Of a stretch of 64,000 nucleotides of DNA, positions 41,185-50,593 are shown piece after piece (within the stretch, counting starts at the first letter, position 1; every line of letters starts with the position of its first letter). The stretch is from NCBI RefSeq assembly GCF_965203655.1, contig NZ_CBDBDD010000009.1, positions 1-64,000 on the forward strand, in the 5' to 3' direction. The stretch is from Poriferisodalis sp965203655. GTDB lineage: Bacteria; Actinomycetota; Acidimicrobiia; Acidimicrobiales; Poriferisodalaceae. The notes under the pieces are model-generated. The model ran no database searches and was not told the DNA's origin. It saw only the letters and a program-made list of their open reading frames with translations. A program made the position numbers and the translations under genes.

Positions 41185-41918
41185 GAAGCATCGTCGCTGC
41201 CATCTGTGTCATCTGCTGCGGCGGCCTGAGCCTCGCGGTGGCGGCGCAGCGTGACAAGAGCCGCGAGGGCCAACCCGACCCCGGCCACGATCGCTCCGAT
41301 TGCCGCCGGCCCCAGTCCGCTGCCAGGCGCCGTTTCTGCGTAGAGCGCCTCGGGAAGCTCGTCCAGGTTCTCGAAGTCGATCTCCCACGTGTACCTCGAT
41401 TGACTGACCGAGTCGGCGTTGTGCTCCACGGCATCGCCGGGCAGCGTCACGGAAATCGCCAGCGTGGGAAAGTCGAAGCCCATCGCCGTGACCATCTCGA
41501 GATCGTCGAGCGAGAGCTCATCGTCCTCGAGCGAGCCAAGGTCCATCTCGAAGCGCCAGCCGCCGTTGTCGAGGCGGCGGATGTCAGGGCCGTCGTCTTC
41601 AGCGAAGGAGGCCAGGATCACTTCGGATTGGCTTGCATCCCACGTGGCGGTCATTGTGGTGACACAACTCCCGTCCACGACGCCCACTTCAGCACTCGAA
41701 TCGAGGCTGCTGAGGCCGAGACCGAACATGTCGTCGGCGTCCATATCGTCGAGCATCTGTTGGCAGAGGCTTTCGGCAGTACCGCCTTCTTCGAGGGCCC
41801 CGAACTCGAGTAGTGCCTCGTCGATGCGCATCGTCATGGTCACCGACCCCGAGCCGTCGTCGTGGACGAGAAAGTCCATCTCCATGTCGAGACATGCGGT
41901 CGCCAGCAGGGCCAGCAC
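41181..41918 (-). CDS. LppM-like lipoprotein with broken signal peptide
   Basis: About 245 residues remain from GTG 41918. The lipobox LLATAC is followed by LDMEMDFLVHDDGSGSVTM, two beta-rich segments ending ISVTLPGDAVEHNAD and YTWEIDFENLDELPE, and a C-terminal helix (GPAAIGAIVAGVGLALAALV). This is the order of mycobacterial LppM-like proteins. From GTG 41918 only eight residues precede the Cys, too short for export. In the same frame 5' lie ATG-ATG (41945-41940), then TAG (41939-41937), then AAG GCG GTT..., which would complete a normal signal peptide. The gene is therefore either inactivated by a nonsense change or poorly started. Confidence 0.65.
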   Translation of the reverse strand: MLALLATACLDMEMDFLVHDDGSGSVTMTMRIDEALLEFGALEEGGTAESLCQQMLDDMDADDMFGLGLSSLDSSAEVGVVDGSCVTTMTATWDASQSEVILASFAEDDGPDIRRLDNGGWRFEMDLGSLEDDELSLDDLEMVTAMGFDFPTLAISVTLPGDAVEHNADSVSQSRYTWEIDFENLDELPEALYAETAPGSGLGPAAIGAIVAGVGLALAALVTLRRHREAQAAAADDTDGSDDAS

Positions 41919-42024
41919 GCAAACAGCAACCGCCTTCTACATCATCGACCGCCAGTGTGAGGAACTGCGCGGACAACGATGCGAACCAATCATGACGACA
42001 CCGTAGTCGTGGGCCGCTTGCTGC

Positions 42025-44016
42025 TCAGGCGGCAGGTGGGGGGCGGAGGCGGTCGGCGACGCCGCGGGTGAGGCGGTCCAGGATCCCCGCCAGCAGCACG
42101 ATCGCTATGCCTGCCTCGAAGCCCCGTCCCACGGCGTCGCTGCGGCGCAGTGCGTTCACCGTCTCGAGACCGAGGCCACCGCCGCCGACCAGACCGGCGA
42201 TCACCACCATGGCCAGTACCAGCATGATCACCTGGTTGACCGCCACCATCAGCTCAGGTGCCGCGAGCGGCAGCTCGACACGCCGCAGACGCTGACCCCG
42301 GGTGGCGCCGAAGCTGGTGGCCGCCTCGTGCACCTCGGCAGGAACCCGCCGCAAGCCCAGGTCGGTGTAGTGCACCGCAGCCGGCAGCGCATAGACGACC
42401 GAGGCGATGATGCCCGGGATGCGGCCGACATGGAACAGGGTGATGACGGGCACCAGCAGCACGAAGCTGGGGATGGTCTGCAAGAAATCCAGCACCGGGT
42501 CCATCAGTCGCTGGAAGCGGTCGCTGTGGGAGGCCTGAATTCCCAGCGGCACGGCGATCACCAGCGTGACGGCCACCGCCACCAGCGTCTGGGCCAGCGT
42601 GTCCATCGACAGCTCCCACATGCCCAGCCACCCGATCAGGAACAACGCGATGCCGATGCCGAGCCCCAGCGTGACGCCACGCGCCAGCAGGCCGCCCAGC
42701 ACGCCAAGCCCGATCATGGCCGGCCAGGGAATCCCCGACGAGAGCAGCTCCCGCAGCGGCGTAACCATATAGAGAGTGATGAAGTCGCTGAGCGGCCCGG
42801 TTCCGATGCCCGAGTTGCCGATGTCGTAGAGGTTGTCGCGAGCCCACGCCGTGATGTCGTTGATGTACGGCGCGTAGTGCCATTGCAGCCATTCAGGGAA
42901 CTTGTTGTGACCCACGATGCCGCCCACCAGCGCCACCAGGGCCGTTGCGGCCGCGATCGAGCGGATCGCCACCGTGTCGGCGGCCCGTAGCGAGCCGTCT
43001 GCATGCGCATTCGTGCGGGGGCCGCGGCCGCGCTCGCCCAGCGTGGCGATGCCCCGCGTGAAGCGATCCAGGATGATCGCCATGATGACGATGGCGATGC
43101 CGGCCTCGGAGGCCTCGCCGACGTCGATGTCGCGCATGGCGCGCAGCACGTCCTGGCCGAGACCACCCGAGCCGATGAACGCGGCGATCACCACCATGCT
43201 CATGGCCAGCATCGTGGTCTGGTTGGCGCCGGCCAGGATCGCCGGCCGAGCGGCAGGGATCCTCACCAGACGCAGCGTCTGGCGATCGGTGGCGCCGAAC
43301 ATCTCCGAGGCTTCCACCATCGGCCCGGGCACATTGCGCAGACCGACGTCGGTGAGCCGCACGACCGGTGGCAGGGCAAAGATGACCGTCGCGATCAGCG
43401 CCGGCACCCGACCGATGCCGAACAGCAGCACGAACGGGATGAGATAGACGAACCCGGGCATGGTCTGCATGGCGTCGAGCGTCGGGCGCAGCACGCCGGC
43501 GAACCGGTCGTTGCGCCAGGCGGCGATGCCCAGCGGGATGCCCGCCAGCAGCGACAGGAACACCGCCATGCCCATCAGCGCGAGCGTGGCGAAGCCCTGC
43601 TGCCACAGATCGGTCATGCCGATGAGCACGACGCCGCAGAAGCCGAGCGCGCCCGCCACCCGGCCGCGCACACGCCACAGCCCGAGGCCGCAGAAGACCG
43701 GGTACACGTACCACGGGAACCACCGCAGGATCGCCTCGAGCCGGCGGATGCCGGCATCGGCGAGATCGGTCAGCGGGTTCAGCAGCACCGTGTACAGCCA
43801 GTGGGACGTCTGGTTGTTGATGAGCCAGCGCCGTGTGCGATCGATGGGGTCGGCTAGGCCGAAGTTCCACGACTCGGGAAAGGCGCCGACCGATGCGACG
43901 AAGCCGACGATCACGAGCGCGAGCGCGGCGGCTGCCAGGCCCACGGCGAGCGGCGACCGTCGCCGGACCACTCCCGGCGGGGCTGCCGCGGGCTCCGCCT
44001 CGGCCGTCTGGCTCAC
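42025..44016 (-). CDS. glycine betaine/choline-type ABC transporter, two fused permease domains
   Basis: A protein of about 663 residues with two copies of the ProW-type permease. Each half has the ABC permease EAA loop (EMFGATDRQTLRLVRIPAARP and SFGATRGQRLRRVELPLAAP) and about six helices. Most bacteria encode one such permease that dimerises; here both halves are in one chain. The start is either GTG 44016 (13 bp after the ATPase stop) or an in-frame ATP-binding-gene-overlapping start at 44064. It works with the ATPase at 44.0-45.1 kb and the binding protein at 47.6 kb. Confidence 0.92.
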   Translation of the reverse strand: MSQTAEAEPAAAPPGVVRRRSPLAVGLAAAALALVIVGFVASVGAFPESWNFGLADPIDRTRRWLINNQTSHWLYTVLLNPLTDLADAGIRRLEAILRWFPWYVYPVFCGLGLWRVRGRVAGALGFCGVVLIGMTDLWQQGFATLALMGMAVFLSLLAGIPLGIAAWRNDRFAGVLRPTLDAMQTMPGFVYLIPFVLLFGIGRVPALIATVIFALPPVVRLTDVGLRNVPGPMVEASEMFGATDRQTLRLVRIPAARPAILAGANQTTMLAMSMVVIAAFIGSGGLGQDVLRAMRDIDVGEASEAGIAIVIMAIILDRFTRGIATLGERGRGPRTNAHADGSLRAADTVAIRSIAAATALVALVGGIVGHNKFPEWLQWHYAPYINDITAWARDNLYDIGNSGIGTGPLSDFITLYMVTPLRELLSSGIPWPAMIGLGVLGGLLARGVTLGLGIGIALFLIGWLGMWELSMDTLAQTLVAVAVTLVIAVPLGIQASHSDRFQRLMDPVLDFLQTIPSFVLLVPVITLFHVGRIPGIIASVVYALPAAVHYTDLGLRRVPAEVHEAATSFGATRGQRLRRVELPLAAPELMVAVNQVIMLVLAMVVIAGLVGGGGLGLETVNALRRSDAVGRGFEAGIAIVLLAGILDRLTRGVADRLRPPPAA

Positions 44017-44029
44017 CGCAGGTTCTGCC

Positions 44030-45121
44030 TCATCGCAGGTTCTGCTCCAGCACCGCTGCCACATCGTCCTGGTGCAGCAGGCCCAGGGGGTCGCCGTCGG
44101 CGTTGCAGACCACGACCGGTCGGTGCTCCGACAGCAGGAACGGCAGGGCCGATTCGAGCGTGGCGGTCTCGGTCGTGCGGGGCCAGCTCTCGGGGACGGC
44201 GCCGTCGCCGAGCGGCCGCATCAGCGAGCACGCAGGGAGCACCTTGGCGATCGGCGCATCCTGGGTGAACGCCCGCACGTAGTCGTCGGCAGGCTGGGTC
44301 AAGATCTCGAGCGGCGTCCCGACCTGAGTGAAGGCCCCGTCTCGCATGATGGCGATCCGGTCGGCCAGACGCAGAGCCTCGGCGAAATCGTGGGTGATGA
44401 ACACGATGGTGCGCTGCAGCTCGAGCTGCAACGCCACCAGCTCGTCCTGCATGTCGCGCCGGATGAGCGGGTCCAGCGCCGAGAACGGCTCGTCGAAGAA
44501 CAGCACCTCAGGCTCGACCGCGAGGGCTCGCGCCAGGCCCACCCGCTGCTGCATGCCGCCGCTGAGCTGTTGCGGGTAGTGGTGTTCCCAGCCGTCCAAG
44601 CCCACGGTGGCCAGCACCTCGTGGGCTCGTTCATGGCGCTCATCGCGGCCGACGCCCTGCATCTCGAGGCCGTAGGCCACGTTGTCGACGACTCGACGAT
44701 GGGGGAACAGCCCGAAGTGCTGGAACACCATCGCGATCTTGTGGCGGCGCAGCTCGCGCAACGCTGCATCGCTCGCGTCGGCCAAGACGGTGCCGCACAC
44801 CTCCATGTCGCCGAAGGTGGGTTCGACCAAGCGGGAGATGCAGCGCACCAGCGTCGACTTGCCCGAGCCAGACAGGCCCATGACGACGAAGGTCTCGCCT
44901 GCGTTCACGTGGAAGCTGACATCCCGCACCGCCACCAGGCAGCCGGTCTCGGACCGGATCTCGTCGCGTTCGGCTCCGGCGACGGCCATGTCACGAGCGG
45001 CCTCGACTTTGCGGCCGAAGATCTTCCACAGATCAGCGACCCTGACCGTCGCATCGGCACCCGCGACAGCAGCGTCCCGGGCGGCCTCGTCCGGCGCAGG
45101 ATCGGGAGAGATCTGATCCAT
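44030..45121 (-). CDS. glycine betaine/choline ABC transporter ATP-binding protein
   Basis: A 363-residue ProV-type ATPase. Walker A is VMGLSGSGKSTLVRC, the signature is QQLSGGMQQRVGLARALA, and Walker B is PEVLFFDEPFSALDPLIR. The H-loop is IVFITHDF. The C-terminal CBS-like regulatory part (about 290-363) is short. It starts at ATG 45121 behind GGAGG. It is the first gene of the ATPase-permease operon and divergent from a TetR regulator. Confidence 0.94.
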   Translation of the reverse strand: MDQISPDPAPDEAARDAAVAGADATVRVADLWKIFGRKVEAARDMAVAGAERDEIRSETGCLVAVRDVSFHVNAGETFVVMGLSGSGKSTLVRCISRLVEPTFGDMEVCGTVLADASDAALRELRRHKIAMVFQHFGLFPHRRVVDNVAYGLEMQGVGRDERHERAHEVLATVGLDGWEHHYPQQLSGGMQQRVGLARALAVEPEVLFFDEPFSALDPLIRRDMQDELVALQLELQRTIVFITHDFAEALRLADRIAIMRDGAFTQVGTPLEILTQPADDYVRAFTQDAPIAKVLPACSLMRPLGDGAVPESWPRTTETATLESALPFLLSEHRPVVVCNADGDPLGLLHQDDVAAVLEQNLR

Positions 45122-45144
45122 GGGAGCCTCCGCTGGCCGCATTA

Positions 45145-45160
45145 CCGTCCAACCGGACGG
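45145..45160. promoter_or_regulatory. palindrome in the divergent ATPase/TetR promoter region
   Basis: CCGTCC-AACC-GGACGG, a perfect 6-bp inverted repeat flanked by TA and GTA. It sits midway in the 59-bp gap between the transporter ATPase and the TetR gene, the expected place for the regulator's operator. ACGG half-sites recur in the palindrome at 48.8 kb. Confidence 0.5.
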
Positions 45161-45180
45161 GTACGAGGTCTCGGTACGCT

Positions 45181-45879
45181 GTGCTGACTGTGGCACGAAC
45201 TCGGCCCCACAACGCGACACCTGCCCGCACCCCTGCTGCGAGCACCCATGCCGAGGCGACCGGCTCGCGATCCGGTCCCGTGCAGGAACGAGCGGTGCAG
45301 ACCCGCGAGCGCATCCTGCAAGCCGCCATTGAGGTCATCCAGACCGACGGCGCAGCCAACCTCACGCTCGATCGCGTCGCGCTGAAGGCCGGGGTCAGCA
45401 AGGGCGGATTCCTGTATCACTTCGGCTCGAAAGATGCCCTCATGGCCGGCCTGCTCGACGAGACGCTGGCCGTGCTCGACGACGAGCTCGACGACCGCGA
45501 GGCCCGCTTCCGAGACAACGATCCCGGCGCCCGCGGCACCTTCGCGCTCGCCTATCTCGACTACGTCCGCGAGCCGTACAAGGCGGCAGACGACACCTCG
45601 GCGTCGATCCTGGCGGCGGCGGCACTCGACGACGAGCTGCTCGCGAACACCCGGGCGACGTTCGAGCGCTGGCAGGAGCGCCTGCTGCGCGACGACGGGC
45701 TGGCCGAGACCACCGGTCTGCTGGCGCGCATCGTCGGCGACGGCCTGTGGCTCATCGATCTCTTCGGCCTCGCGCCGCCGACCAAAGCAGAGCGTCACGA
45801 GGTGCTCGACCTCGTCTCGGCGATGATCTCGGCCGACGGCGGCAGCGACGCCGGTGGCGTCGCGCCAGACCGTCCGTAG
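45181..45879 (+). CDS. TetR-family regulator of the choline/betaine cluster (BetI-like role)
   Basis: A 232-residue protein. The helix-turn-helix is ILQAAIEVIQTDGAANLTLD, then KAGVSKGGFLYHFGSKDAL. It starts with GTG 45181; GTG 45190 is also possible. Its position between the transporter and choline dehydrogenase suggests it senses choline or betaine, as BetI does, but sequence similarity to BetI itself is not clear. Its last 85 bp overlap the 3' end of the dehydrogenase gene on the other strand. Confidence 0.85.
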   Translation: MLTVARTRPHNATPARTPAASTHAEATGSRSGPVQERAVQTRERILQAAIEVIQTDGAANLTLDRVALKAGVSKGGFLYHFGSKDALMAGLLDETLAVLDDELDDREARFRDNDPGARGTFALAYLDYVREPYKAADDTSASILAAAALDDELLANTRATFERWQERLLRDDGLAETTGLLARIVGDGLWLIDLFGLAPPTKAERHEVLDLVSAMISADGGSDAGGVAPDRP

Positions 45880-47504
45880 ACCGGCACGTCGAGCGGCGCC
45901 AGCGGCTCGTTGCCCAAGAGAAGATCGGCGGCCTTCTCGGCGATCATCATCACCGGCGCGTAGATGTTCCCGTTCGTGACCGTCGGCATCACCGAGGCAT
46001 CCACGACGCTGAGGCCCGAGGTGCCGTGCACACCCATGGTGGCCGGGTCGGTCACCGCCGCATCGTCGGTGCCGAGCCGGGCCGTGCCCGCGGGGTGCAG
46101 CGCCGTCTCTGCATCGCGCGCCACCCAGTCCATGATCTCGTCGTCGGTCTCGGTGGCGGGACCTGGCGACAGCTCGCCGTCGTTGTAGGGCTCGAATGCC
46201 GGCTGGTTCATGATGCGGCGAGTCACCCGCACGGTCTCGATCCACTCGCGCCGGTCCTGGGCAGTGGACAGGTAGTTGAACCGGATGGCCGGCTTGGCCG
46301 CAGGATCGCGCGAACGGATCCGCACCCAGCCGCGGGCATCGGAGTACATCGGTCCGACGTGGACCTGGTAGCCGTGCTTGCTGACGGGTGCCGAGCCGTC
46401 GTAGCGCACGGCCAGCGGCAGGAAGTGGAACATCAGATTCGGGTAGGCCTCGGCGGTGTTGCTGCGCACGAAGCCGCCTGCCTCGAAGTGATTGGTGGCA
46501 CCCGGCCCTCGCCGCGCCAGCCACTGCAGGCCGATCCACGGATGCCGCCGGCGGCGCAGGTGCGGCTGCATCGAGACCGGCAGCTTGGAGGCGTACTGGA
46601 TGTAGACCTCGAGGTGGTCCTGGAGGTTCTCGCCGACGCCGTCGAGCGGCGAGACCGCATCGATGCCGTGCCGGCCGAGCAGCGCCGGCGGCCCGACACC
46701 TGAGAGCTGCAAGAGCTGGGCCGAGCCGAATGCGCCCGCACACAGGATGACGTGCTTGGCGCGGGCGACGTGCAGGCGGCCCTTGCGGCGGTAGCTGACA
46801 CCGGTCGCACGGCTGCCCTCGAACAGCACCTGTCCGATGAGCGCACCGGTGCGCAGTTCGAGGTTCGGACGGTCCAGCACGGGGTGCAGGTACGCCTGCG
46901 AGGCAGAGAGCCGCCGGCCGCGGTGGATGTTGCGGTCGAACGCTGCGAAGCCTTCCTGGCGGAATCCGTTCACGTCGTCGGTGAGCTCGAAGCCGGCTTC
47001 CCGCACGGCCGCGAAGAACGCCTCGAACAGGGGGCTGGCGGCCGGGCCACGCTCGAGCACCAGCGGTCCCTCGCCGCCGCGCCACTCGTCGGCGCCCGCC
47101 AGGCATGTCTCCATGCGCTTGAAGTACGGCAGGCAGTGGCGATAATCCCAGGCCTTCATGCCGGGCCGGTCGGCCCACTTGTCGTAGTCGGCGGGATTGC
47201 CCCGCTGGAAGATCATCCCGTTGATGGAGCTCGACCCGCCCAGCACCTTGCCCCGGGCGTGGTACACCCGCCGGCCGTCCATGTGGGGCTCGGGCTCGGT
47301 CTCGTACTTCCAGTCGTAGAAGCGATTGCCGATCGGCATCGCCAGCGCCGCCGGCATGTGGATGAGCACATCCCAGCGGTAATCCCGGCGACCGGCTTCG
47401 AGCACGAGCACCTTGATGCTCCGATCGGCGCTCAGCCGGTTCGCGAGCGCGCAGCCAGCCGATCCGCCGCCGACGATGACAAAGTCATACACGGGATCGT
47501 CCAT
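45795..47504 (-). CDS. betA: choline dehydrogenase (GMC oxidoreductase)
   Basis: A 569-residue FAD enzyme. The FAD motif is FVIVGGGSAGCALANRL. GMC signature 1 is ARGKVLGGSSSINGMIFQRG and signature 2 is GAFGSAQLLQLSGVG. The catalytic His pair region is TALHPAGTARLG, and VVDASVMPTVTNGNIYAPVM closes the fold. It oxidises choline to betaine aldehyde. The identity as choline-specific comes from context (transporter, choline sulfatase) and from close GMC-choline-type text. No betaine aldehyde dehydrogenase is in the window. Confidence 0.88.
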   Translation of the reverse strand: MDDPVYDFVIVGGGSAGCALANRLSADRSIKVLVLEAGRRDYRWDVLIHMPAALAMPIGNRFYDWKYETEPEPHMDGRRVYHARGKVLGGSSSINGMIFQRGNPADYDKWADRPGMKAWDYRHCLPYFKRMETCLAGADEWRGGEGPLVLERGPAASPLFEAFFAAVREAGFELTDDVNGFRQEGFAAFDRNIHRGRRLSASQAYLHPVLDRPNLELRTGALIGQVLFEGSRATGVSYRRKGRLHVARAKHVILCAGAFGSAQLLQLSGVGPPALLGRHGIDAVSPLDGVGENLQDHLEVYIQYASKLPVSMQPHLRRRRHPWIGLQWLARRGPGATNHFEAGGFVRSNTAEAYPNLMFHFLPLAVRYDGSAPVSKHGYQVHVGPMYSDARGWVRIRSRDPAAKPAIRFNYLSTAQDRREWIETVRVTRRIMNQPAFEPYNDGELSPGPATETDDEIMDWVARDAETALHPAGTARLGTDDAAVTDPATMGVHGTSGLSVVDASVMPTVTNGNIYAPVMMIAEKAADLLLGNEPLAPLDVPVYGRSGATPPASLPPSAEIIAETRSSTS

Positions 47505-47567
47505 CGACCGAATTGTTCACGATGTCATGCACAGATGTGCGCTCTTGGGGCGTGAGAAGGGAGCCCC

Positions 47568-47599
47568 GCCGGCGCCGACCCGGATGGGCCGGCGCCGAC
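47568..47599. terminator. GC-rich hairpin after the binding-protein gene
   Basis: GCCGGCGCCGAC occurs at 47568-47579 and again at 47588-47599. Each holds the self-complementary CGGCGCCG, so the copies can pair with each other. It lies in the gap between the substrate-binding-protein stop and the betA start. No U-run follows. Confidence 0.35.
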
Positions 47600-47634
47600 G
47601 GGTCAGCGTCTCGCTGGGGACATATCCTGCGGGG

Positions 47635-48717
47635 CTATTGGAGCCAAGCGCTCCAGGTCGCCTCGTTGTCTGCGATCCACTGCGCAGCGGCGTCGTCGAC
47701 CGACATGCCTTCGCCTTCGACGGCAGCAAGCATGGCGATCTGGTCGGCGCTGTCGTAGTTCATCGCTCGCAGGAATGCATCAGCTGCGGGGGCGTTCTCG
47801 GCGAGACTCGCGTCGATGATCTTGAACAGGACGTCGGCGGGATAGTCGCAATTCACGCCGCCGGCGTCGGCCGTGTCGTAGCACTCCTGGCTGTACTCGG
47901 GCAGCAGCACGTTGGTGAGGTCGTAGCTGTTGAACGCCGAGTGCGGCGTCCACAGATACACCAGGATCGGATCCTCCCGGCTGTAGGCAGCGTCGACGGC
48001 GGCCAAGATCGCAGCCTCCGACCCGGCATACACCACCTGCATCGGCAGGCCGAGGTTGTTGATGATGTCCTCGTCATACTGGACGAAGCTCGGATCACCG
48101 CCCAGGAACTGTCCCAGGTCGCCGGTCTCCGCTGTGGCATACAGGCCGGCCAGCTCCGGATCGGCGAAGCCCTCCCACGTTGCCAGCTCCGGATGGCGCT
48201 CGATCATGTACGTCGGCGTGAACCAGCCGATCTTGCCGATCGGCCCGAGCAGGCCGGCATTGTCGACGTTGGCGTCTGCATTGTCGATGAAGTCGATCAC
48301 ATTCTGAGCGTGACCCGACGGCCAGACCTCGAGCGAGGCGCTGATGTCGCCGGTGTTGATGGCCGCCCACTGGGCGTTCTCGTCGATCTCCACGATCTCG
48401 ACCTCGTAGCCGAGTTCGCTCTCGAGCAGCTGTGCGGCGACCGCCACGTTCAGTGCCGAGCCGTTCCACGGGTTGGATGCCAGCGTGATCGTGGTCTGCG
48501 AGCCCAGGTCCGGACCCTCATCGGCCGGCGGCTCGGTGGGAGCCGGTTCCTCCATTGCCTCGGTCGTGGCGACAGGCTCATCGGCTGCGTCGTCGTCGCT
48601 GCCCGTGCAGGCCGCTGCGAGCAGCCCGAGCGCTGCGAGGAGCGCGATGAGCAGCTTCCAGCTGCTCATCGGTTGGCGCCGGCGAATTCGCTCGCCGGAC
48701 TTGCGTTCTTCGGACAT
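47635..48717 (-). CDS. glycine betaine/choline ABC transporter substrate-binding lipoprotein
   Basis: A 360-residue protein. The signal peptide (WKLLIALLAALGLLAAAC) ends in a lipobox, followed by an acidic linker. The OpuAC-type binding domain then begins (TITLASNPWNGSALNVAVAA, LEVWPSGHAQNVIDFID, GWFTPTYMIERHPEL). Trp residues within NPW and GWF are typical cage residues for quaternary amines. It starts at ATG 48717 behind a G-rich stretch. It is separated from the permease/ATPase operon by betA and the regulator. Confidence 0.93.
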   Translation of the reverse strand: MSEERKSGERIRRRQPMSSWKLLIALLAALGLLAAACTGSDDDAADEPVATTEAMEEPAPTEPPADEGPDLGSQTTITLASNPWNGSALNVAVAAQLLESELGYEVEIVEIDENAQWAAINTGDISASLEVWPSGHAQNVIDFIDNADANVDNAGLLGPIGKIGWFTPTYMIERHPELATWEGFADPELAGLYATAETGDLGQFLGGDPSFVQYDEDIINNLGLPMQVVYAGSEAAILAAVDAAYSREDPILVYLWTPHSAFNSYDLTNVLLPEYSQECYDTADAGGVNCDYPADVLFKIIDASLAENAPAADAFLRAMNYDSADQIAMLAAVEGEGMSVDDAAAQWIADNEATWSAWLQ

Positions 48718-48823
48718 GGGCACCCCCCGGTGTGTTTCCCCCGTCTGTCGCCGGCATGTGCCGGCGGCCCTCCCCGAGAGCGATCGGCCCACTCCGGGCT
48801 CGGCCCCCTGACCTTCCCCCAGT

Positions 48824-48847
48824 AAAACAGGCCGTTTAGACGGTTTT
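48824..48847. promoter_or_regulatory. palindromic site between the binding protein and choline sulfatase genes
   Basis: An imperfect 24-bp dyad with outer arms AAAAC/GTTTT and an exact inner dyad CCGT-TTAG-ACGG. It is located in the 209-bp divergent region between the binding protein and betC. It shares ACGG half-sites with the palindrome at 45145-45160, so one regulator could act at both. Confidence 0.45.
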
Positions 48848-48926
48848 AGCTAGGCTAGCACGCCCAAAATCTGCCCTGACCGCGCACTGGTGCGCGTTGG
48901 ACTCGGGTACGCGTACTGTTCGACTG

Positions 48927-50420
48927 ATGACGGTTCCCAATGTGCTGCTGGTGATGGCCGATCAGCTCGCGCCGCACTTCACCGGCACCTACGGCCACCC
49001 GGTCGTCCAGACGCCCGCCATGGATGCGCTGGCTGAGCGGGGCGTGCGCTTTGATGCCGCGTACTGCCCGTCGCCCCTGTGCGCGCCGTCGCGCTACTCG
49101 ATGATGACCGGCCGCCTCCCCTCCCAGATCGGCGCGTGGGACAACGCCGCCGAGTGGAGCGCGGCGGCGCCCACCATGGCTCACTGGCTGAACCTGGCGG
49201 GCTACCGGACCGTGCTGGCGGGCAAGATGCACTTCGTCGGCCCCGACCAGCTCCACGGCTTCGGCCGGCGTCTCACCACCGACATCTACCCGGCGAACTT
49301 CGCGTGGACGCCCAACTGGGATGCCGCTGGCGAGCGGATCGGCAAGTGGTACCACAACATGGACAGCCTCTCTGAGGCCGGCCAGGCGCTCGCCACCTAC
49401 CAGATCGACTACGACGACGAGGTCGGATTCGCCACACGCCGCTGCCTGTACGACCTGGCCCGCGAGCCCGACGACCGCCCGTTCTTCCTGGCAGTGGCGT
49501 TCATCCACCCCCACGACCCCTATGTGGCACGGCCCGAATGGTGGAACCTCTACGACCACGACCAGATCGACCTGCCGGGACCGGTGCCCGACCAGTTCGA
49601 TCCGCACACTGTGCGCATCCGCGCCGGCATCGAGGCCGACACCCGGGGGTGGACCGAGGAGCAGTGCCGCACTGCGCGCCACGCCTACTACGCCAACACG
49701 AGCTACTTCGACTGGTGGCTGGGCGAACTGCTGGGCGTGCTGGACGAGACCGGCCGCGCCGACGACACCGTGGTGATCGCCACCAGCGATCACGGCGACA
49801 TGCTCGGCGACCGGGGATCTTGGTTCAAGATGTCGTTCTTCGAGCGTTCGGCCCGCGTCCCGCTGGTGATGGCCGGGCCCGGTATCGCCCAAGGCACCGT
49901 GCCCAACGTGTGCTCCCTGCTGGATCTGGCCCCCACGCTGATGGACATCGCGGGAGGCCCGCAGGCGGAGCTGGGCGCACCGCTCGACGGCCGCAGCCTC
50001 TGGCCCGCGGCGACCGGGGGCAGCGATCCGGTCGACGAGACGGTCGGCGAGTACATGGGCGAGCTGACCTCGCATCCCCTGTTCATGATCCGCCGCGGCC
50101 GCTACAAGTACATCCACTGCGACACCGACCCGCCGCAGCTGTATGACATCTCGGCCGACCCGGCCGAGCATCAGAATCTTGCCGGAGCGACCGAAGCGGC
50201 GGATCTCTCGGCTGGCTTCGCCGCGGAGGTCGCTCGACGCTGGGACTCTGCGGCGATCCGCGAGCAGGTGGTGGCCTCCCAGCGGGCCCGCCGGGTCGTA
50301 CACGCTGCTGCCGGCGAGGGCTGGGACTACCTGCCGCCGCGGGATCCCGCCAACGAGTACATCCGCGACCACATGGACTGGGCCGAGGCCGGTCCGAAGC
50401 TGCGCTACCCCGCCAGATAG
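48927..50420 (+). CDS. betC: choline sulfatase
   Basis: A 497-residue type I sulfatase. The formylglycine site is LCAPSRYSMMTGR (Cys modified to formylglycine). Metal ligands appear in VLLVMADQLAPHF and TSDHGDMLGDRG. The C-terminal part (WDYLPPRDPANEYIRDHMDW) is like the choline-sulfatase tail. It converts choline-O-sulfate into choline and sulfate, feeding betA. No formylglycine-generating enzyme gene is nearby. I chose ATG 48927 over an earlier GTG, since the earlier residues lack the family start. Confidence 0.9.
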   Translation: MTVPNVLLVMADQLAPHFTGTYGHPVVQTPAMDALAERGVRFDAAYCPSPLCAPSRYSMMTGRLPSQIGAWDNAAEWSAAAPTMAHWLNLAGYRTVLAGKMHFVGPDQLHGFGRRLTTDIYPANFAWTPNWDAAGERIGKWYHNMDSLSEAGQALATYQIDYDDEVGFATRRCLYDLAREPDDRPFFLAVAFIHPHDPYVARPEWWNLYDHDQIDLPGPVPDQFDPHTVRIRAGIEADTRGWTEEQCRTARHAYYANTSYFDWWLGELLGVLDETGRADDTVVIATSDHGDMLGDRGSWFKMSFFERSARVPLVMAGPGIAQGTVPNVCSLLDLAPTLMDIAGGPQAELGAPLDGRSLWPAATGGSDPVDETVGEYMGELTSHPLFMIRRGRYKYIHCDTDPPQLYDISADPAEHQNLAGATEAADLSAGFAAEVARRWDSAAIREQVVASQRARRVVHAAAGEGWDYLPPRDPANEYIRDHMDWAEAGPKLRYPAR

Positions 50421-50593
50421 ACGGCGATCGTCTCAGCGCGGCGCAGTTCGCAACGCGGCCGAAACATCTCGGCAACAGCGCCGACCCGCGCTGTGCATCG
50501 AGCGGTCATGTCGGGGTGACCCTCGCGCAACACGCCATTTCTAGGTTCGGCACATCAGCCATACATCGGGAGCCGAGTCCTAGGAGATTGGCC

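Noticed and set aside
44017..44045. Direct repeat CGCAGGTTCTGC (two copies) at the ATPase/permease junction
   Set aside because: Short and inside the coding end and start region; most likely chance or a minor local duplication with no clear role.
45142..47178. A 678-codon minus-strand frame overlapping betA
   Set aside because: It is out of frame with the GMC oxidoreductase, which has FAD and active-site motifs; this frame also runs antisense through the TetR gene.
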